Shown here one piece after another: positions 35,808 through 45,215 of a stretch of 64,000 nucleotides of DNA. The stretch spans positions 765,443-829,442 of the forward strand of contig NZ_FNGF01000001.1 of NCBI RefSeq assembly GCF_900102815.1. The letters are read 5' to 3'. The position numbers and the translations under genes were made by a program. How positions within the stretch are numbered: the first letter of the stretch is position 1; each line of letters starts with the position of its first letter. The stretch comes from Glycomyces sambucus (GTDB taxonomy: Bacteria > Actinomycetota > Actinomycetes > Mycobacteriales > Micromonosporaceae). The notes under the pieces were generated by a model that saw nothing but the letters and a program-made list of their open reading frames with translations, was not told the DNA's origin and made no database searches.

Positions 35808-37213
35808 CCGTCGTCCTCCCCGAGGAGCTCCCGGACCGCCGCGGCGAACGCGTCGCCGCGGTGGGCGTAGGAGCGGAACATGTCGTAGGAGGCCGCGGCC
35901 GGGGAGAGCAGCACGGTGTCCCCCGGCAGCGCGAACTGCGCGGCGCGGGCGGCGACGTCGGTCATCACCGCATCGTCGCCGCCGTCGAGGACGGCGACGG
36001 GGAGGTCCGGGGCGTGTCGCGCGAGCGCGTCGGCGACCTCGGTCCGGTCCTGTCCGATGAGGACGGCCGCGCGGAGCTTGTGGGCGTACTCGGCGACGAG
36101 GCCGTCCACGTCGACGCCTTTGAGCTGGCCTCCGGCGACCCACACGATGGAGTCGTAGGCGGCGAGCGCGGCGGCGGCGGCGTGGGGGTTGGTGGCCTTG
36201 GAGTCGTCGACCCAGGTGACGCCCGCGTGCTCGGCGAAGGCGACGTTGCGGTGCGGCTCGGGCGTGTAGGTGCGGATCGCCTCGGCGATGTCGGCGTGGG
36301 AGACGCCGGCCTCGCGGGCGAGCGCGGCGGCGGCGAGCGCGTTGGCGACGTTGTGCCATCCGGCGGGGCGGACGAGGTCGACCGAGCAGATCTGGACGGG
36401 CGTCTCGCCGGTGTGGTCGACGAGGTAGCCGAGGGCCACCCCGAACTGGCCCGGTTCGGGCTGGTTCAGGGTGAAGCCGGTGACGTGCGCGTCGGTGTGC
36501 TTGGCGAGGGCGACCACGGCGGGGTCGTCGAGGTTGACGACGGCCCGGCCACCGCGCCAGACTGCGGACTTGGCCTCGGCGTAGGCGTCGAAGCTCCCGT
36601 GCCAGTCGAGGTGGTCGGGGGCGAGGTTGAGGACGGCCCCGGCGTCCGGTGCGAGCGTGGAGGACCAGTGGAGCTGGTAGCTGGAGAGCTCGACGGCGAT
36701 GGCGTCGTAGGGGCCGGTCGCGGCGTGGTCAGTGGCGGAGTGGCCGGTGACGGCCTGTCCGGTGACGGCGCTGACGAGGGGCACGCCGATGTTGCCGAGG
36801 GCGGCGGTGCGCAGGCCCCCGGCGGCGAGCATCGCGGCGAGCATGGTCGTGGTGGTGGTCTTGCCGTTGGTGCCGGTGACGGCGAACCAGCGGGCGGCCC
36901 CGGGTCCGCGCAGGCGCCAGGCGAGTTCGGGTTCGGAGTAGGTCTCGATCCCGGCCTCGCGGGCGGCCTCGGCGACGGGGTGGTGGGGCGGGAAGCCGGG
37001 CGACAGGAGGACCTGGCCGATCCCCGCGAGGAGGGCGGGGTCGAATTCCCCGTGGGCGGTCCGGGCTCCGCGGGCGGCGAGGGCGCGCAGGCGCTCGGAG
37101 TCGTCGCGGTCGTACACGGTGACGGCGGCGCCGCGTTCGAGGAGGACCTCGGCGCAGGCGGTGCCGGCGACGCGCGCGCCCGCGACGAGGACGCTGTCGG
37201 CGATGTCGGCCAC
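35804..37213 (-). CDS. murD: UDP-N-acetylmuramoyl-L-alanine--D-glutamate ligase
   Basis: A 469-residue Mur ligase with the P-loop VTGTNGKTTTTTMLAAML, AGAVLNLAPDHLDWHGSF, the HRNVAFAEHAGVTWVDDSKATNPHAA motif and LLSPAAASYDMFRSYAHRGDAF at the end. It adds D-Glu. After LGNIGVPLVSA there is an unusual Thr/Gly/His-rich insertion (about residues 140-160) encoded by repetitive DNA at 36715-36775. GTG start, three bases after the mraY stop. Confidence 0.95.
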   Translation of the reverse strand: MADIADSVLVAGARVAGTACAEVLLERGAAVTVYDRDDSERLRALAARGARTAHGEFDPALLAGIGQVLLSPGFPPHHPVAEAAREAGIETYSEPELAWRLRGPGAARWFAVTGTNGKTTTTTMLAAMLAAGGLRTAALGNIGVPLVSAVTGQAVTGHSATDHAATGPYDAIAVELSSYQLHWSSTLAPDAGAVLNLAPDHLDWHGSFDAYAEAKSAVWRGGRAVVNLDDPAVVALAKHTDAHVTGFTLNQPEPGQFGVALGYLVDHTGETPVQICSVDLVRPAGWHNVANALAAAALAREAGVSHADIAEAIRTYTPEPHRNVAFAEHAGVTWVDDSKATNPHAAAAALAAYDSIVWVAGGQLKGVDVDGLVAEYAHKLRAAVLIGQDRTEVADALARHAPDLPVAVLDGGDDAVMTDVAARAAQFALPGDTVLLSPAAASYDMFRSYAHRGDAFAAAVRELLGEDDG

Positions 37214-37216
37214 CGG

Positions 37217-38344
37217 CTACCCCGCTATCCGGAGGAAGTCGGCGAAGAAGAAGCCGAGGGCGATGGCGACGCCGATGCCGGCGATGATCCAGAAGCGCAC
37301 GACGATGGTGACCTCGGACCAGCCGGCGAGTTCGAAGTGGTGCTGGATCGGGGACATGCGGAAGACGCGCCTGCCGGTGAGTTTGAAGGAGGTCACCTGG
37401 ATCATGACGCTGGCGGTGGTGATGACGAAGAGGGCGCCGACGATGGGCAGGAGCAGGATCGTCTTGGAGGCGATGGCGAGTCCGGCGATGAGCGCGCCGA
37501 GGCTGAGGGAGCCGGAGTCGCCCATGAAGATCTGCGCGGGCGAGGTGTTCCACCACAGGAAGCCGAACATGGCGCCGGCGGCGGCGCCGGCGATGAGGGC
37601 GATCTCCAGGGGGTCGCGGACGTCGTAGCAGAGGTTGTCGGCGGGCTGGGCGCCGCCGCACCAGTGGCGGTACTCCCAGAAGCCGATGATCATGAACGCC
37701 ATGAAGGCCATCATGGAGGCGCCGGTGGCGAGGCCGTCGAGTCCGTCGGTGAGGTTGACGCCGTTGGCGGTGGCGTTGACGAGGAGGACGATCAGCACGA
37801 CCATGCCGATCTTGGTGATGTCGAGGGCCTCGATGTCGCGGGTGAAGGACACGAACGGGGTGGCGACGGTCTCGGAGATCTCGTCGGTGTCGATCGAGCC
37901 GGTGTAGTAGACGGCGACGATGCCGAAGACCGTGGCGGCGATGGTGAGGCCGACGACCTTGGCGCGGCCGGAGATGCCGCCGGAGTGCTTGCGGCGGATC
38001 TTGAGCCAGTCGTCGATGAAGCCGACGAAGCCGCAGGAGATGAACAGTCCGATGAGGACGATGCCGGTGGCGGTGAAGCCGGTGGGCCGGTTGAGGAGGA
38101 GCCCGTCGACGCGCTCGGGGAGGGCCATGAGGACGAGGTGGCCGCAGACGTAGGCGAGCACGGTGGTGAAGATGAAGACGACGCCGCCCATGGTGGGGGT
38201 GCCGGCCTTGGCGAGGTGGGTCTGGGGTCCGTCGGAGCGGATGGGCTGTCCGGCCTTGAGGCGGCGGAACAGCTTGGCCGCGAGGGGCGTCAGCGCCATG
38301 GTGAGCGCGAACGCCACGAACGCGGCGACGATGACTGCTCTCAC
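37217..38344 (-). CDS. mraY: Phospho-MurNAc-pentapeptide translocase
   Basis: A 375-residue ten-helix enzyme: [33 protein letters not shown] with the DD pair, [12 protein letters not shown] with catalytic Asp, and [14 protein letters not shown]. The C-terminal [14 protein letters not shown] contains the HHFE motif. It transfers phospho-MurNAc-pentapeptide to undecaprenyl phosphate (lipid I). GTG start overlapping the murF stop. Confidence 0.96.
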   Translation of the reverse strand: MRAVIVAAFVAFALTMALTPLAAKLFRRLKAGQPIRSDGPQTHLAKAGTPTMGGVVFIFTTVLAYVCGHLVLMALPERVDGLLLNRPTGFTATGIVLIGLFISCGFVGFIDDWLKIRRKHSGGISGRAKVVGLTIAATVFGIVAVYYTGSIDTDEISETVATPFVSFTRDIEALDITKIGMVVLIVLLVNATANGVNLTDGLDGLATGASMMAFMAFMIIGFWEYRHWCGGAQPADNLCYDVRDPLEIALIAGAAAGAMFGFLWWNTSPAQIFMGDSGSLSLGALIAGLAIASKTILLLPIVGALFVITTASVMIQVTSFKLTGRRVFRMSPIQHHFELAGWSEVTIVVRFWIIAGIGVAIALGFFFADFLRIAG

Positions 38345-39747
38345 TGGTCGGTTTCCTCCTTGGCGCGCAAGTGGTCGGCGACGTCCCAGGTCCGGTAGCG
38401 GGACCCCTTCACCAGGACGGCGTCGCCGGGGCGCAGCCGGTTTTCGAGCAGCGCGATGGCCGCGGCTTGATCGGGGACGTGGGTGGCGGTGACGCCGTCG
38501 GCACCGTCGATGATGGGTTCGGTGCCGTCGCCGGCTGCGCCTTCGACGATGGGTTCGGTGCCGTCGCCGACGGCGATGACCTCGTCGATGCCGGCCTCGC
38601 GGGCCTGCTCGCCGAGGCGCCGGTGGCATGCCTCGCTCTGCTCTTCGAGGTCGGCCATGAGACCGAGGACCGCGATGCGGCGGCCGCCGGTGGGCAGGAG
38701 CCCCAGGGTTCGGACGGCCGAACCCATCGAGGCGGGGTTGGCGTTGTAGGAGTCGTCGATGACGACGGTGCCGTCGGGGCGGGTGAAGACGTCCATGCGG
38801 CGCTCGGAGAGGCGCCCGGCCTCGGCGAGTCCCGCGGCGATCTCCTCGGGGGCCGCGCCGAGCCGCCACAGGACGCCGGCGGCGGCGAGGGCGTTGTGGA
38901 CGTGGTGGGCGCCCCACAGGTTGAGCCGGACGCGGGCCTCGCCGGCGGGGGTGACCAGGGTGAAGGCGTGGCGGCCGTCGCCGGGGTCGACGTCGGCGGC
39001 CCTGACGGCGGCGTCCTCGCCGAGGCCGAAGAAGTAGGTGTCGGCCTCGGTCTTGGCGGCCATGGCGGCCACGCGCGGGTCGTCGCCGTTGAGCAGGACG
39101 GTGCCCCCCGCGCCGATGAACCGCGGCAGTTCGGACTTGGCCTCGGCGGTGGTCTCGATGGAGCCGAAGCCGTCGAGGTGGGAGATGCCGACGTTGAGGA
39201 CCGCGCCGATCTCGGGCGGGGCGATCTCGCACAGCTTCGTGATGTGGCCGAGCCCGCGGGCGGCGAGTTCGAGGACCAGGTACTCGGTGTCGGGCGTGGT
39301 GCGGCAGACCGTGTACGGGTGGCCGAGCTCGTTGTTGAAGTTCGCCTCGGTGGCGACCGTGGGGCCGAGCCGGGCGCAGAGCTGGCCGATGAGGTCCTTG
39401 GTGGAGGTCTTGCCGTTGGAGCCGGTGACGCCGATGATGCGGGCCTTCGCCACCGAGGCGACGTGCTTGGCGAGCAGGGTGAGCGCCGCGACCGCGTCGT
39501 CGACGTACACCGCGGGGGTGTCGATCGGCCGCGTGGCGATCGTGGCGGCGGCGCCCTGCGCGTGCGCCTTGGCGGCGAAGTCGTGGCCGTCGGCCTTGGC
39601 GCCGGGGATCGCGAGGAAGAGGCCGCCGGGCCCGGCCTTGCGGGAGTCGAACTCGACGTCGCCGGTGACGACGGCGTCCGGATCGGCCGTCTCGCTGAGC
39701 TTGCCGCCGGTGACGGCGGCGACCTGGGCCAGGCTCATGGGGATCAC
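38341..39747 (-). CDS. murF: UDP-MurNAc-tripeptide--D-Ala-D-Ala ligase
   Basis: A 468-residue Mur ligase with [18 protein letters not shown] (P-loop), [27 protein letters not shown] and [18 protein letters not shown]. It completes the UDP-MurNAc pentapeptide. GTG start with GGAGGAG eight bases before. Near the C-terminus a 12-residue stretch (GDGTEPI...) is duplicated by a 36-base tandem repeat at 38501-38572, in a surface loop before the LKGSRYR motif. Confidence 0.95.
   Translation of the reverse strand: MIPMSLAQVAAVTGGKLSETADPDAVVTGDVEFDSRKAGPGGLFLAIPGAKADGHDFAAKAHAQGAAATIATRPIDTPAVYVDDAVAALTLLAKHVASVAKARIIGVTGSNGKTSTKDLIGQLCARLGPTVATEANFNNELGHPYTVCRTTPDTEYLVLELAARGLGHITKLCEIAPPEIGAVLNVGISHLDGFGSIETTAEAKSELPRFIGAGGTVLLNGDDPRVAAMAAKTEADTYFFGLGEDAAVRAADVDPGDGRHAFTLVTPAGEARVRLNLWGAHHVHNALAAAGVLWRLGAAPEEIAAGLAEAGRLSERRMDVFTRPDGTVVIDDSYNANPASMGSAVRTLGLLPTGGRRIAVLGLMADLEEQSEACHRRLGEQAREAGIDEVIAVGDGTEPIVEGAAGDGTEPIIDGADGVTATHVPDQAAAIALLENRLRPGDAVLVKGSRYRTWDVADHLRAKEETDQ
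38501..38572 (-). repeat. 36-base tandem duplication within murF
   Basis: Units 38501-38536 and 38537-38572 differ at only a few positions; each encodes GDGTEPI plus five residues. The frame is kept, so the enzyme carries a 12-residue extra loop. Confidence 0.75.
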
Positions 39748-39792
39748 GCGGCGGACTCCTCCTGCTGTTGTGAGGTCATGCTTGTCGGACTA

Positions 39793-41295
39793 TCACGCTT
39801 GAGCGCGCGGTTCCGGTTTCACCCATCCCGCATCGGTGAGCGCGCGGGCCAGGAGCACGCGGTCGTCGCTCGCCACCGGGCCGTCGGCGGTCTCGGTGTA
39901 CGTCTCGTGCCCCTTGCCGAGCAGGGCGACGGCGTCACCGGGCGCGGCCAGCGCGGCGGCCTCCCGGACGGCCCGCTCCCGTCCCGGAATATTACGGCAG
40001 GGCACACCCTGGACGGCGGCGGCCACCTCGTCCCGGATGCGCGCGGGGTCCTCGGTGCGCGGATTGTCGTCGGTGACGATGACCAGGTCGGCGGCGGCAG
40101 CGGCGGCCGCGCCCATGAGGGGGCGCTTGGACCGGTCGCGGTCGCCCCCGGCGCCGAGGATCGCGATGACCTTCCCGGGCGTGGACTCGCGGAGCGCGTC
40201 GAGGACGGCGGTGATCGCCTCGGGCTTGTGGGCGTAGTCGACGACGCCGCGCACGGGCCCGTCGCCGGAGACGAGCTCCATGCGGCCGGGCACGCCGGTG
40301 CAGGAGGCGACGCCCGCGAGCGCGGTGTCGGTGTCGAGGCCGACCGCTTCGAGGAGCGCGACGGCGAGGACGGCGTTGGCGACGTTGTGGCGCCCGGGCA
40401 TGTTGACCCGGCCGTCGCCCTTGCCGTACGGGCCGCTCAGGTGGAACGTCTGCGTGAAGCCGTCCCCGGCGAGGTCGGTCGCGTAGTAGTCGGCGGCAGG
40501 GTCGCGGAAGGAGAAGGTGCGGTTGACGCCGTCGGCGAGGGTCGCCACGCGCGCGTCGTCGGCGTTGAGGACCTCGGTCTCGGCGCGGCCGTCGAAGAGG
40601 CGGGCCTTGGCGGCGAAGTAGTCGTCGAGGTCGCGGTGGAAGTCGAGGTGGTCGGTGCCGAACATGGTGAACCCGGCGGCCTTGAAGCGGCAGCCTTCGA
40701 CGCGGCCGAGGACGAGGGCGTGGCTGGAGACCTCCATGACCACGTCGGTGACGCCGCGTTCGAGGGCGGTCGCCAGGAGCGCCTGGAGCTCGGGGGCCTC
40801 GGGGGTGGTCCGCTCGGACTCGACCCGGTCCCCGGCGATGCGGGTCTCGACGGTGCCGATGATGCCGGTGGTGCGCCCGGCGTGCGCGAGCGCGGCCTCC
40901 ACGAGGTAGGCGGTGGAGGTCTTGCCGTTCGTGCCGGTGATGCCGATGAGGTTGAGGCGCTCGGAGGGGCGGCCCCACACGCGGGCGGCGGCCTCGCCGG
41001 TGAGCGTGCGCGGGTCGTCGGCGACGAGGACCGGCAGGATCCCGTCGGCGAGTGCGGCGCCGCGGGCGTCGGTGAGGACCGCGGCCGCGCCGCGCTCGGC
41101 GGCCTGGGCGGCGAACTCGGCGCCGTGCCGGTTGGCCCCGGGGAGGGCCGCGAAGAGGTCGCCGGGCTCGACCGCGCCGGCGGCGAGGCTCACTCCGGTG
41201 ACCGCGAGGTCCAGGTCCCCGGCTCCGGGCAGGAGGTCGGCGAGGCCGTCGAGGCGGTACGGGACGGTCCGGTGGGGACGTGGAAAGGTCGGCAC
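39793..41295 (-). CDS. murE: UDP-MurNAc-L-Ala-D-Glu--meso-diaminopimelate ligase
   Basis: A 500-residue Mur ligase: ITGTNGKTSTAYLVEAAL, ERTTPEAPELQALL, VMEVSSHALVLGRVEG, TMFGTDHLDFHRDLDDYFAAKA and the DNPRTEDP motif that specifies meso-diaminopimelate rather than lysine. So the wall is probably DAP-type. GTG start; TAGGGT ends six bases before it, suggesting a leaderless transcript and the operon start. Upstream there is no ftsI; instead a marR gene lies 74 bases away. Confidence 0.95.
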   Translation of the reverse strand: MPTFPRPHRTVPYRLDGLADLLPGAGDLDLAVTGVSLAAGAVEPGDLFAALPGANRHGAEFAAQAAERGAAAVLTDARGAALADGILPVLVADDPRTLTGEAAARVWGRPSERLNLIGITGTNGKTSTAYLVEAALAHAGRTTGIIGTVETRIAGDRVESERTTPEAPELQALLATALERGVTDVVMEVSSHALVLGRVEGCRFKAAGFTMFGTDHLDFHRDLDDYFAAKARLFDGRAETEVLNADDARVATLADGVNRTFSFRDPAADYYATDLAGDGFTQTFHLSGPYGKGDGRVNMPGRHNVANAVLAVALLEAVGLDTDTALAGVASCTGVPGRMELVSGDGPVRGVVDYAHKPEAITAVLDALRESTPGKVIAILGAGGDRDRSKRPLMGAAAAAAADLVIVTDDNPRTEDPARIRDEVAAAVQGVPCRNIPGRERAVREAAALAAPGDAVALLGKGHETYTETADGPVASDDRVLLARALTDAGWVKPEPRAQA

Positions 41296-41368
41296 GGCCT
41301 GACCCTACACCGGTACCGACCGTCCGCAGGCCGTACACCGCCCGGGGACCCGGACGGGGCCGGCGGGG

Positions 41369-41869
41369 TCAGTGGTCGGGTCGGTGGACCGGGTTCCGGT
41401 CGTGCTCGTCGAGGTTGTCCGACCACGTCCCGAGGAGCTTGTCGAGCTCCGCGGACTGGTCGCAGTTGAGGTCGTCGAGGAACAGCTCGCGCACGAGCGA
41501 GAGGATGCACGGCGCGGCCTGCTCGAGGCGCTCGAGCCCGGCCGGGGTCAGCTTCACCCAGGTGCCGCGGTTGTCGCGGTCGCACTTGTGGCGCTCGACC
41601 AGGCCCATCTCGGAGAGCTTGTTGACCTGGTAGGTGACGGCGCTCTTGGCGGTGACGATGGAGTCGGCGAGGTCGCTCATGCGCATCGCCTGCTCCTCGC
41701 CGTCGGCGAGGCGCACCAGGATCTCGTACTGGGTGTGGGTGATGCCGTGGTTGACCTGGAGGCGGCGGTCGATGTGGTGCTCCAGGCGGTGCGTGACCTG
41801 GAGGAACCGGGTCCAGACGGCGTTCACGTCGGGTCGGAGCCAGCGGCTCTCGAAATCGCCCGCGCCCAT
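41369..41869 (-). CDS. MarR-family transcriptional regulator
   Basis: A 166-residue regulator: THTQYEILVRLADGEEQAMRMSDLADSIVTAKSAVTYQVNKLSEMGLVERHKCDRDNRGTWVKLTPAG covers the winged helix-turn-helix including the wing DRDNRG. Terminal helices give dimerization. ATG with GGAGGAG upstream. It reads toward murE and is divergent from a secreted wall-protein gene. A palindrome at 41913-41926 in the shared intergenic region is the likely operator. The signal sensed is unknown. Confidence 0.9.
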   Translation of the reverse strand: MGAGDFESRWLRPDVNAVWTRFLQVTHRLEHHIDRRLQVNHGITHTQYEILVRLADGEEQAMRMSDLADSIVTAKSAVTYQVNKLSEMGLVERHKCDRDNRGTWVKLTPAGLERLEQAAPCILSLVRELFLDDLNCDQSAELDKLLGTWSDNLDEHDRNPVHRPDH

Positions 41870-41912
41870 CCCGCTCCTCCTCTCGTCGCGCCCGGCACCA
41901 GCTCCGAGGCTG

Positions 41913-41926
41913 GTTCAATTTCGAAC
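41913..41926 (-). promoter_or_regulatory. Candidate MarR operator
   Basis: GTTCAATTTCGAAC has perfect GTTC/GAAC ends and an AT-rich centre, directly downstream of a minus-strand -10 box TAGGAT (41933-41928). Binding would cover the marR transcription start and may also act on the divergent gene. Confidence 0.5.
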
Positions 41927-42104
41927 AATCCTAGCAGCCCGTGAGCGGTTCCACGGTCCGCGAGGCGGACGCCACATTCCCGTGATCCGGCGACCACCAG
42001 CGGTTATGCACACTGGCCCGGTTCGGATTGAAGAATCCTTCCGTTCTAGGCTGGGGCCGACCACGGCCCCCACTCGGCCCCGAGCATCCGAAGGACCGCC
42101 TCCC

Positions 42105-43124
42105 TTGAACGCCGGAACCATCGCCAGGCGCGCCGCCCGCCCCTTCCGCGGCGCGAAGCGGCTGCTCACCTTCCCGGTCGCCGCGACGGCCGCCGTGGTC
42201 TTCCTCATCGCCCCCGGCTCCCAGTCGAACGCGCAGGAGGAAGAGGAGGGCGCCTCGGCCGAACTGAGCCAGGCCATCGAGGACTACCTCAACGCCCAGG
42301 ACGAGCTCGAATCCCTCCAGCAGCAGGAAGAGGACCTCGCCGCCGAGCTCGCCGCCTCCGTCGAGGAGCGCGCCGCGCTCCAGACCGAACTGGAGGACTA
42401 CGCCTACATCGCGTCCACCACCTCCGACTACCAGTCCACCGCCGCGCTCCTCGCCTCCGGCGACCCCCAGGACGCCATCGCCGCCCTGGAGATGCTCCAG
42501 TTCCTCGGCGAGTCCCGCGCCGCCCGCCTCAACGAGCTCATCGACCGCCTCGCCGAGATCGAAGCCCTCCAGCAGACCCTCGACGACACCATCGCCGAGC
42601 AGGCCGACGTCACGGAGGAGATGGAGGCCGCCCGCGACGAGGCCGCCCGCGAGCTCGCCGCCTCCGGAGGCGACAGCGCCGACGGCCCCACCGCCTCCGA
42701 CGCGCCCGCCGCCGAACCGTACGAGGGCGACAGCTACGGCTGCACCGAGGACGACCCCACCCCCGCCGACGGCTGCCTCACCCCCCGCACCCTCCACGCC
42801 CTCGAACAGGCCCAGATCGCCGGGTTCACCAGGTACGTCTCCTGCTACCGGCCCTCCGGCTCCGGCGAGCACCCCAAGGGCCGGGCCTGCGACTTCTCCT
42901 CCGAACCCGGCGGGTTCGGCGGCGACGCCGGCGGCGAGGACTACGACTACGGGCAGAACCTCGCGGCCTGGCTCATCGAGAACTCCGACGCCCTCGGCGT
43001 CCAGTACGTCATCTGGTACCGCCAGATCTGGTTCCCCGGCAACGGCTGGAAGTCCTACTCCGGCGCGTACGGCGACCCCTCCTCCGACCACACCAACCAC
43101 GTCCACCTGAGCATGCGCAGCTGA
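42105..43124 (+). CDS. Secreted coiled-coil protein with C-terminal wall-hydrolase-like domain
   Basis: A 339-residue exported protein. A TTG start gives a Sec signal peptide (basic TIARRAARPFRGAKR, hydrophobic FPVAATAAVVFLIA, cleavage likely after SNA). Residues 50-190 form coiled-coils (SLQQQEEDLAAELAASVEERAALQTE...), like the N-terminal half of NlpC/P60 or FtsX-partner proteins. The C-terminal domain FTRYVSCYRPSGSGEHPKGRACDFS...SDHTNHVHLSMRS has the His/Asp pattern of actinomycete M15-like/ARB_07466-type domains, probably zinc-binding. It may be a wall hydrolase. AAGGA lies nine bases before the start. A L,D-transpeptidase gene follows. Confidence 0.75.
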   Translation: MNAGTIARRAARPFRGAKRLLTFPVAATAAVVFLIAPGSQSNAQEEEEGASAELSQAIEDYLNAQDELESLQQQEEDLAAELAASVEERAALQTELEDYAYIASTTSDYQSTAALLASGDPQDAIAALEMLQFLGESRAARLNELIDRLAEIEALQQTLDDTIAEQADVTEEMEAARDEAARELAASGGDSADGPTASDAPAAEPYEGDSYGCTEDDPTPADGCLTPRTLHALEQAQIAGFTRYVSCYRPSGSGEHPKGRACDFSSEPGGFGGDAGGEDYDYGQNLAAWLIENSDALGVQYVIWYRQIWFPGNGWKSYSGAYGDPSSDHTNHVHLSMRS

Positions 43125-43193
43125 GCGGCGGGGCAGCCGAACTCACAGGTGCACAGGGGACGCGAACTCGCCGGGCGGTTGTACCGTGGGGCG

Positions 43194-44402
43194 ATGAGCT
43201 TCGGACGATCCTCTCTGACCCGCCGCGGCGCCTTCGTCGCCGCCGGCTCGGCGGCCGCACTCGGCCTCGCCGCGGCCTGCACGAAGGAGAACGGGACCAT
43301 CTCGGAGGACGGCGGCTCCTCCGAGGAGCCCCAGAGCGCGGCGAAGGTCCAGATCACCCCCGCCGACGGCTCGGCCGAGGCCACCGCCGCCACCGAGATC
43401 GCCTGGACCGTCGAGAGCGGCGAGTTCCAGGAGTTCGCGCTGGCCGACGCCTCGGGGGCGGCCGTCGAGGGCGCGATGCACCCGGACGGGACCACCTGGG
43501 TCCCCGCGAGCCCGCTCGAATGGGAGGGCGTCTACACCGCGACGGTCACCGCCGCCGACGAGGCGGGCCTGGTGGCGACCGCGACCTCCACGTTCACCGT
43601 GATCGCCTCCCCCGGCCAGCGCATCGGCATCGAGAACTACCTGCCGGGCCAGGACTCCACGGTCGGGCAGGGCGCGATCCTCGCGTTCCGCTTCACCGAC
43701 CACGAGATCCCCGAGGACCTGCGGCCCTCGGTCGAGCGGCGCCTGTTCGTGGCCTCGGAGCCGGAGCAGGAGGGCTCGTGGCACTGGATCACCGGCCGCG
43801 CGCTCGAGTACCGGCCCAAGGAGTACTGGCAGCCGAACTCGCAGGTCACGGTCCGGCTCGGCCTCGGCGGCCTGGACCTGGGCGAGGGGTACTACGGCGA
43901 GTTCGACCAGGAGACGGCGTTCGGCACCGACTCGGAGGCGCGGCTGCTGGAGGCCGACAACGACACCAAGGAGATGCGGGCGTACCTCGACGGCTCGGTC
44001 GTGCAGACCATCCCGATCTCGCTGGGCTCGGACGAGCCGATCGACGGCAACGACGCGCGGTCGTTCTCGGGGACGATGACGATCATGAGCCGCGAGGAGT
44101 CCTCGACGTTCGTCTCGGACCTGTACGACTACGAGACCGACGTCAAGTGGGCGATGCGCCTGACGTTCTCGGGCCAGTTCATCCACGGCGCCCCGTGGGC
44201 GGCCGACCGGCTCGGGGTCTCGAACGGCTCCCACGGCTGCCTCAACGTCTCCGACGAGATGGGCGAGTGGATCTACAACTTCGTGCGCTGGGGCGACCCG
44301 GTCGTGGTCATGAACACCGGTGTCGAAGTGCCCCAAGGGGACGGCTTCACCGGGTGGTCGCTGGACTGGGAGACGTTCAAGGCCGGCTCGTACCTGGACT
44401 GA
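43194..44402 (+). CDS. L,D-transpeptidase (YkuD) lipoprotein
   Basis: A 402-residue exported lipoprotein. The signal SLTRRGAFVAAGSAAALGLAAAC has a twin-arginine pair and a lipobox LAAAC. Two Ig-like domains follow, as in mycobacterial Ldt enzymes, and the YkuD catalytic domain with FIHGAPWAADRLGVSNGSHGCLNVS, catalytic Cys near residue 349. A C-terminal extension packs against the domain. It forms 3-3 crosslinks in peptidoglycan. ATG start; TACCGT ends six bases upstream (leaderless-like). It follows the coiled-coil wall protein by 69 bases. Confidence 0.92.
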   Translation: MSFGRSSLTRRGAFVAAGSAAALGLAAACTKENGTISEDGGSSEEPQSAAKVQITPADGSAEATAATEIAWTVESGEFQEFALADASGAAVEGAMHPDGTTWVPASPLEWEGVYTATVTAADEAGLVATATSTFTVIASPGQRIGIENYLPGQDSTVGQGAILAFRFTDHEIPEDLRPSVERRLFVASEPEQEGSWHWITGRALEYRPKEYWQPNSQVTVRLGLGGLDLGEGYYGEFDQETAFGTDSEARLLEADNDTKEMRAYLDGSVVQTIPISLGSDEPIDGNDARSFSGTMTIMSREESSTFVSDLYDYETDVKWAMRLTFSGQFIHGAPWAADRLGVSNGSHGCLNVSDEMGEWIYNFVRWGDPVVVMNTGVEVPQGDGFTGWSLDWETFKAGSYLD

Positions 44403-44407
44403 GACGC

Positions 44408-44443
44408 GCGAGAAGGGCCCGGCATCTGCCGGGCCCTTCTCGC
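44408..44443. terminator. Bidirectional terminator after the L,D-transpeptidase
   Basis: Perfect 16-base stem (44408-44423 with 44428-44443), loop ATCT, lying between the transpeptidase stop and the convergent DUF3817 gene. Confidence 0.75.
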
Positions 44444-44449
44444 TGCGCG

Positions 44450-44794
44450 CTAGACGTGCTCGTCGTGCCGGACCTTCGGGTCGGCGGCCTGCGGGTGCTC
44501 CTCGAGGATGCGGCGGTGCGCCCAGCGCTCCACGAAGAAGGAGGCCACCGGGACGGTCCCGCCGAGCAGAAGGCCCACGGTCTGCGGCCAGAACTTCCAG
44601 CCCGCCTGCTGGGCGAGGTGGAAGCCGAGGACCAGGTAGACCATGTAGCAGAGGCCGTGGATCGGGCTGATGACGGTCACGAGGACGTCGTCGCCGCCGA
44701 AGTACTTCAGCGGCATGGCCACGAACATGAGCAGGATGAGGAACGTGCCGACGATCCAGGCGACGATGCGGAAGCGTTTCAGAGCGGCGTTCAA
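44450..44794 (-). CDS. DUF3817 membrane protein
   Basis: A 114-residue protein with three membrane helices (IVAWIVGTFLILLMFVAMPLKYF, ISPIHGLCYMVYLVLGFHLA, PQTVGLLLGGTVPVASFFVE) matching actinomycete DUF3817, ending in a His/Asp-rich tail. Function unknown. The start is TTG overlapping the upstream stop (TTGA) with GGGAG six bases before, coupling it to the next gene. Confidence 0.8.
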   Translation of the reverse strand: MNAALKRFRIVAWIVGTFLILLMFVAMPLKYFGGDDVLVTVISPIHGLCYMVYLVLGFHLAQQAGWKFWPQTVGLLLGGTVPVASFFVERWAHRRILEEHPQAADPKVRHDEHV

Positions 44795-45150
44795 GCGTGG
44801 CTCCCCTGGGAGGATTCGGATGGTGACCGCCGCACGCCCGCGGCGTGGTCGTGGCGGGCCTCGATGATCGCGGCCTCGAACGGCGAGGTCATCGGGGGCG
44901 GCTCGGGGCGCCCGCGGCGCGGCGCCTCGCCCTCGGGGCGGTCCTTGCGCAGCTCCAGGCGCATCTGCCGCACCCACAGGGCGATCGTGAAGACCGCGAA
45001 CAGCGGCCATTCGAGGGCGTAGCCCCAGCTGATGGCGTTGCCGTGCTGGGCGCGGCCGAGCTGCCACCACCCGAGCAGCCCGAAGGCGACCGTCAGGACC
45101 ACGGCGAAGCAGTGGAGGACGATCCAGGGGGGCGTCAGCAGCCGTCGCAC
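44791..45150 (-). CDS. Small conserved actinomycete membrane protein
   Basis: A 119-residue protein with two membrane helices (IVLHCFAVVLTVAFGLLGWWQLGRA and WGYALEWPLFAVFTIALWV) and a charged, Pro/Arg-rich cytoplasmic tail. The first helix and LGWWQLGRAQ resemble the start of SURF1-like proteins but the rest of that domain is absent. It pairs with DUF3817 in one operon. GTG start with TAGTCT ending six bases before it (leaderless). Confidence 0.75.
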   Translation of the reverse strand: MRRLLTPPWIVLHCFAVVLTVAFGLLGWWQLGRAQHGNAISWGYALEWPLFAVFTIALWVRQMRLELRKDRPEGEAPRRGRPEPPPMTSPFEAAIIEARHDHAAGVRRSPSESSQGSHA

Positions 45151-45215
45151 CGCCCCAGACTATGGTGACCGACCCGATGTTGCCGCCGGGGGGCCGTCCA
45201 TGGTGACATAGGCCG

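Noticed and set aside
35861-41469. Very long plus-strand open frames opposite murD-murE
   Set aside because: They mirror the codon bias of the minus-strand mur genes and lack ribosome sites; the mur genes are unambiguous.
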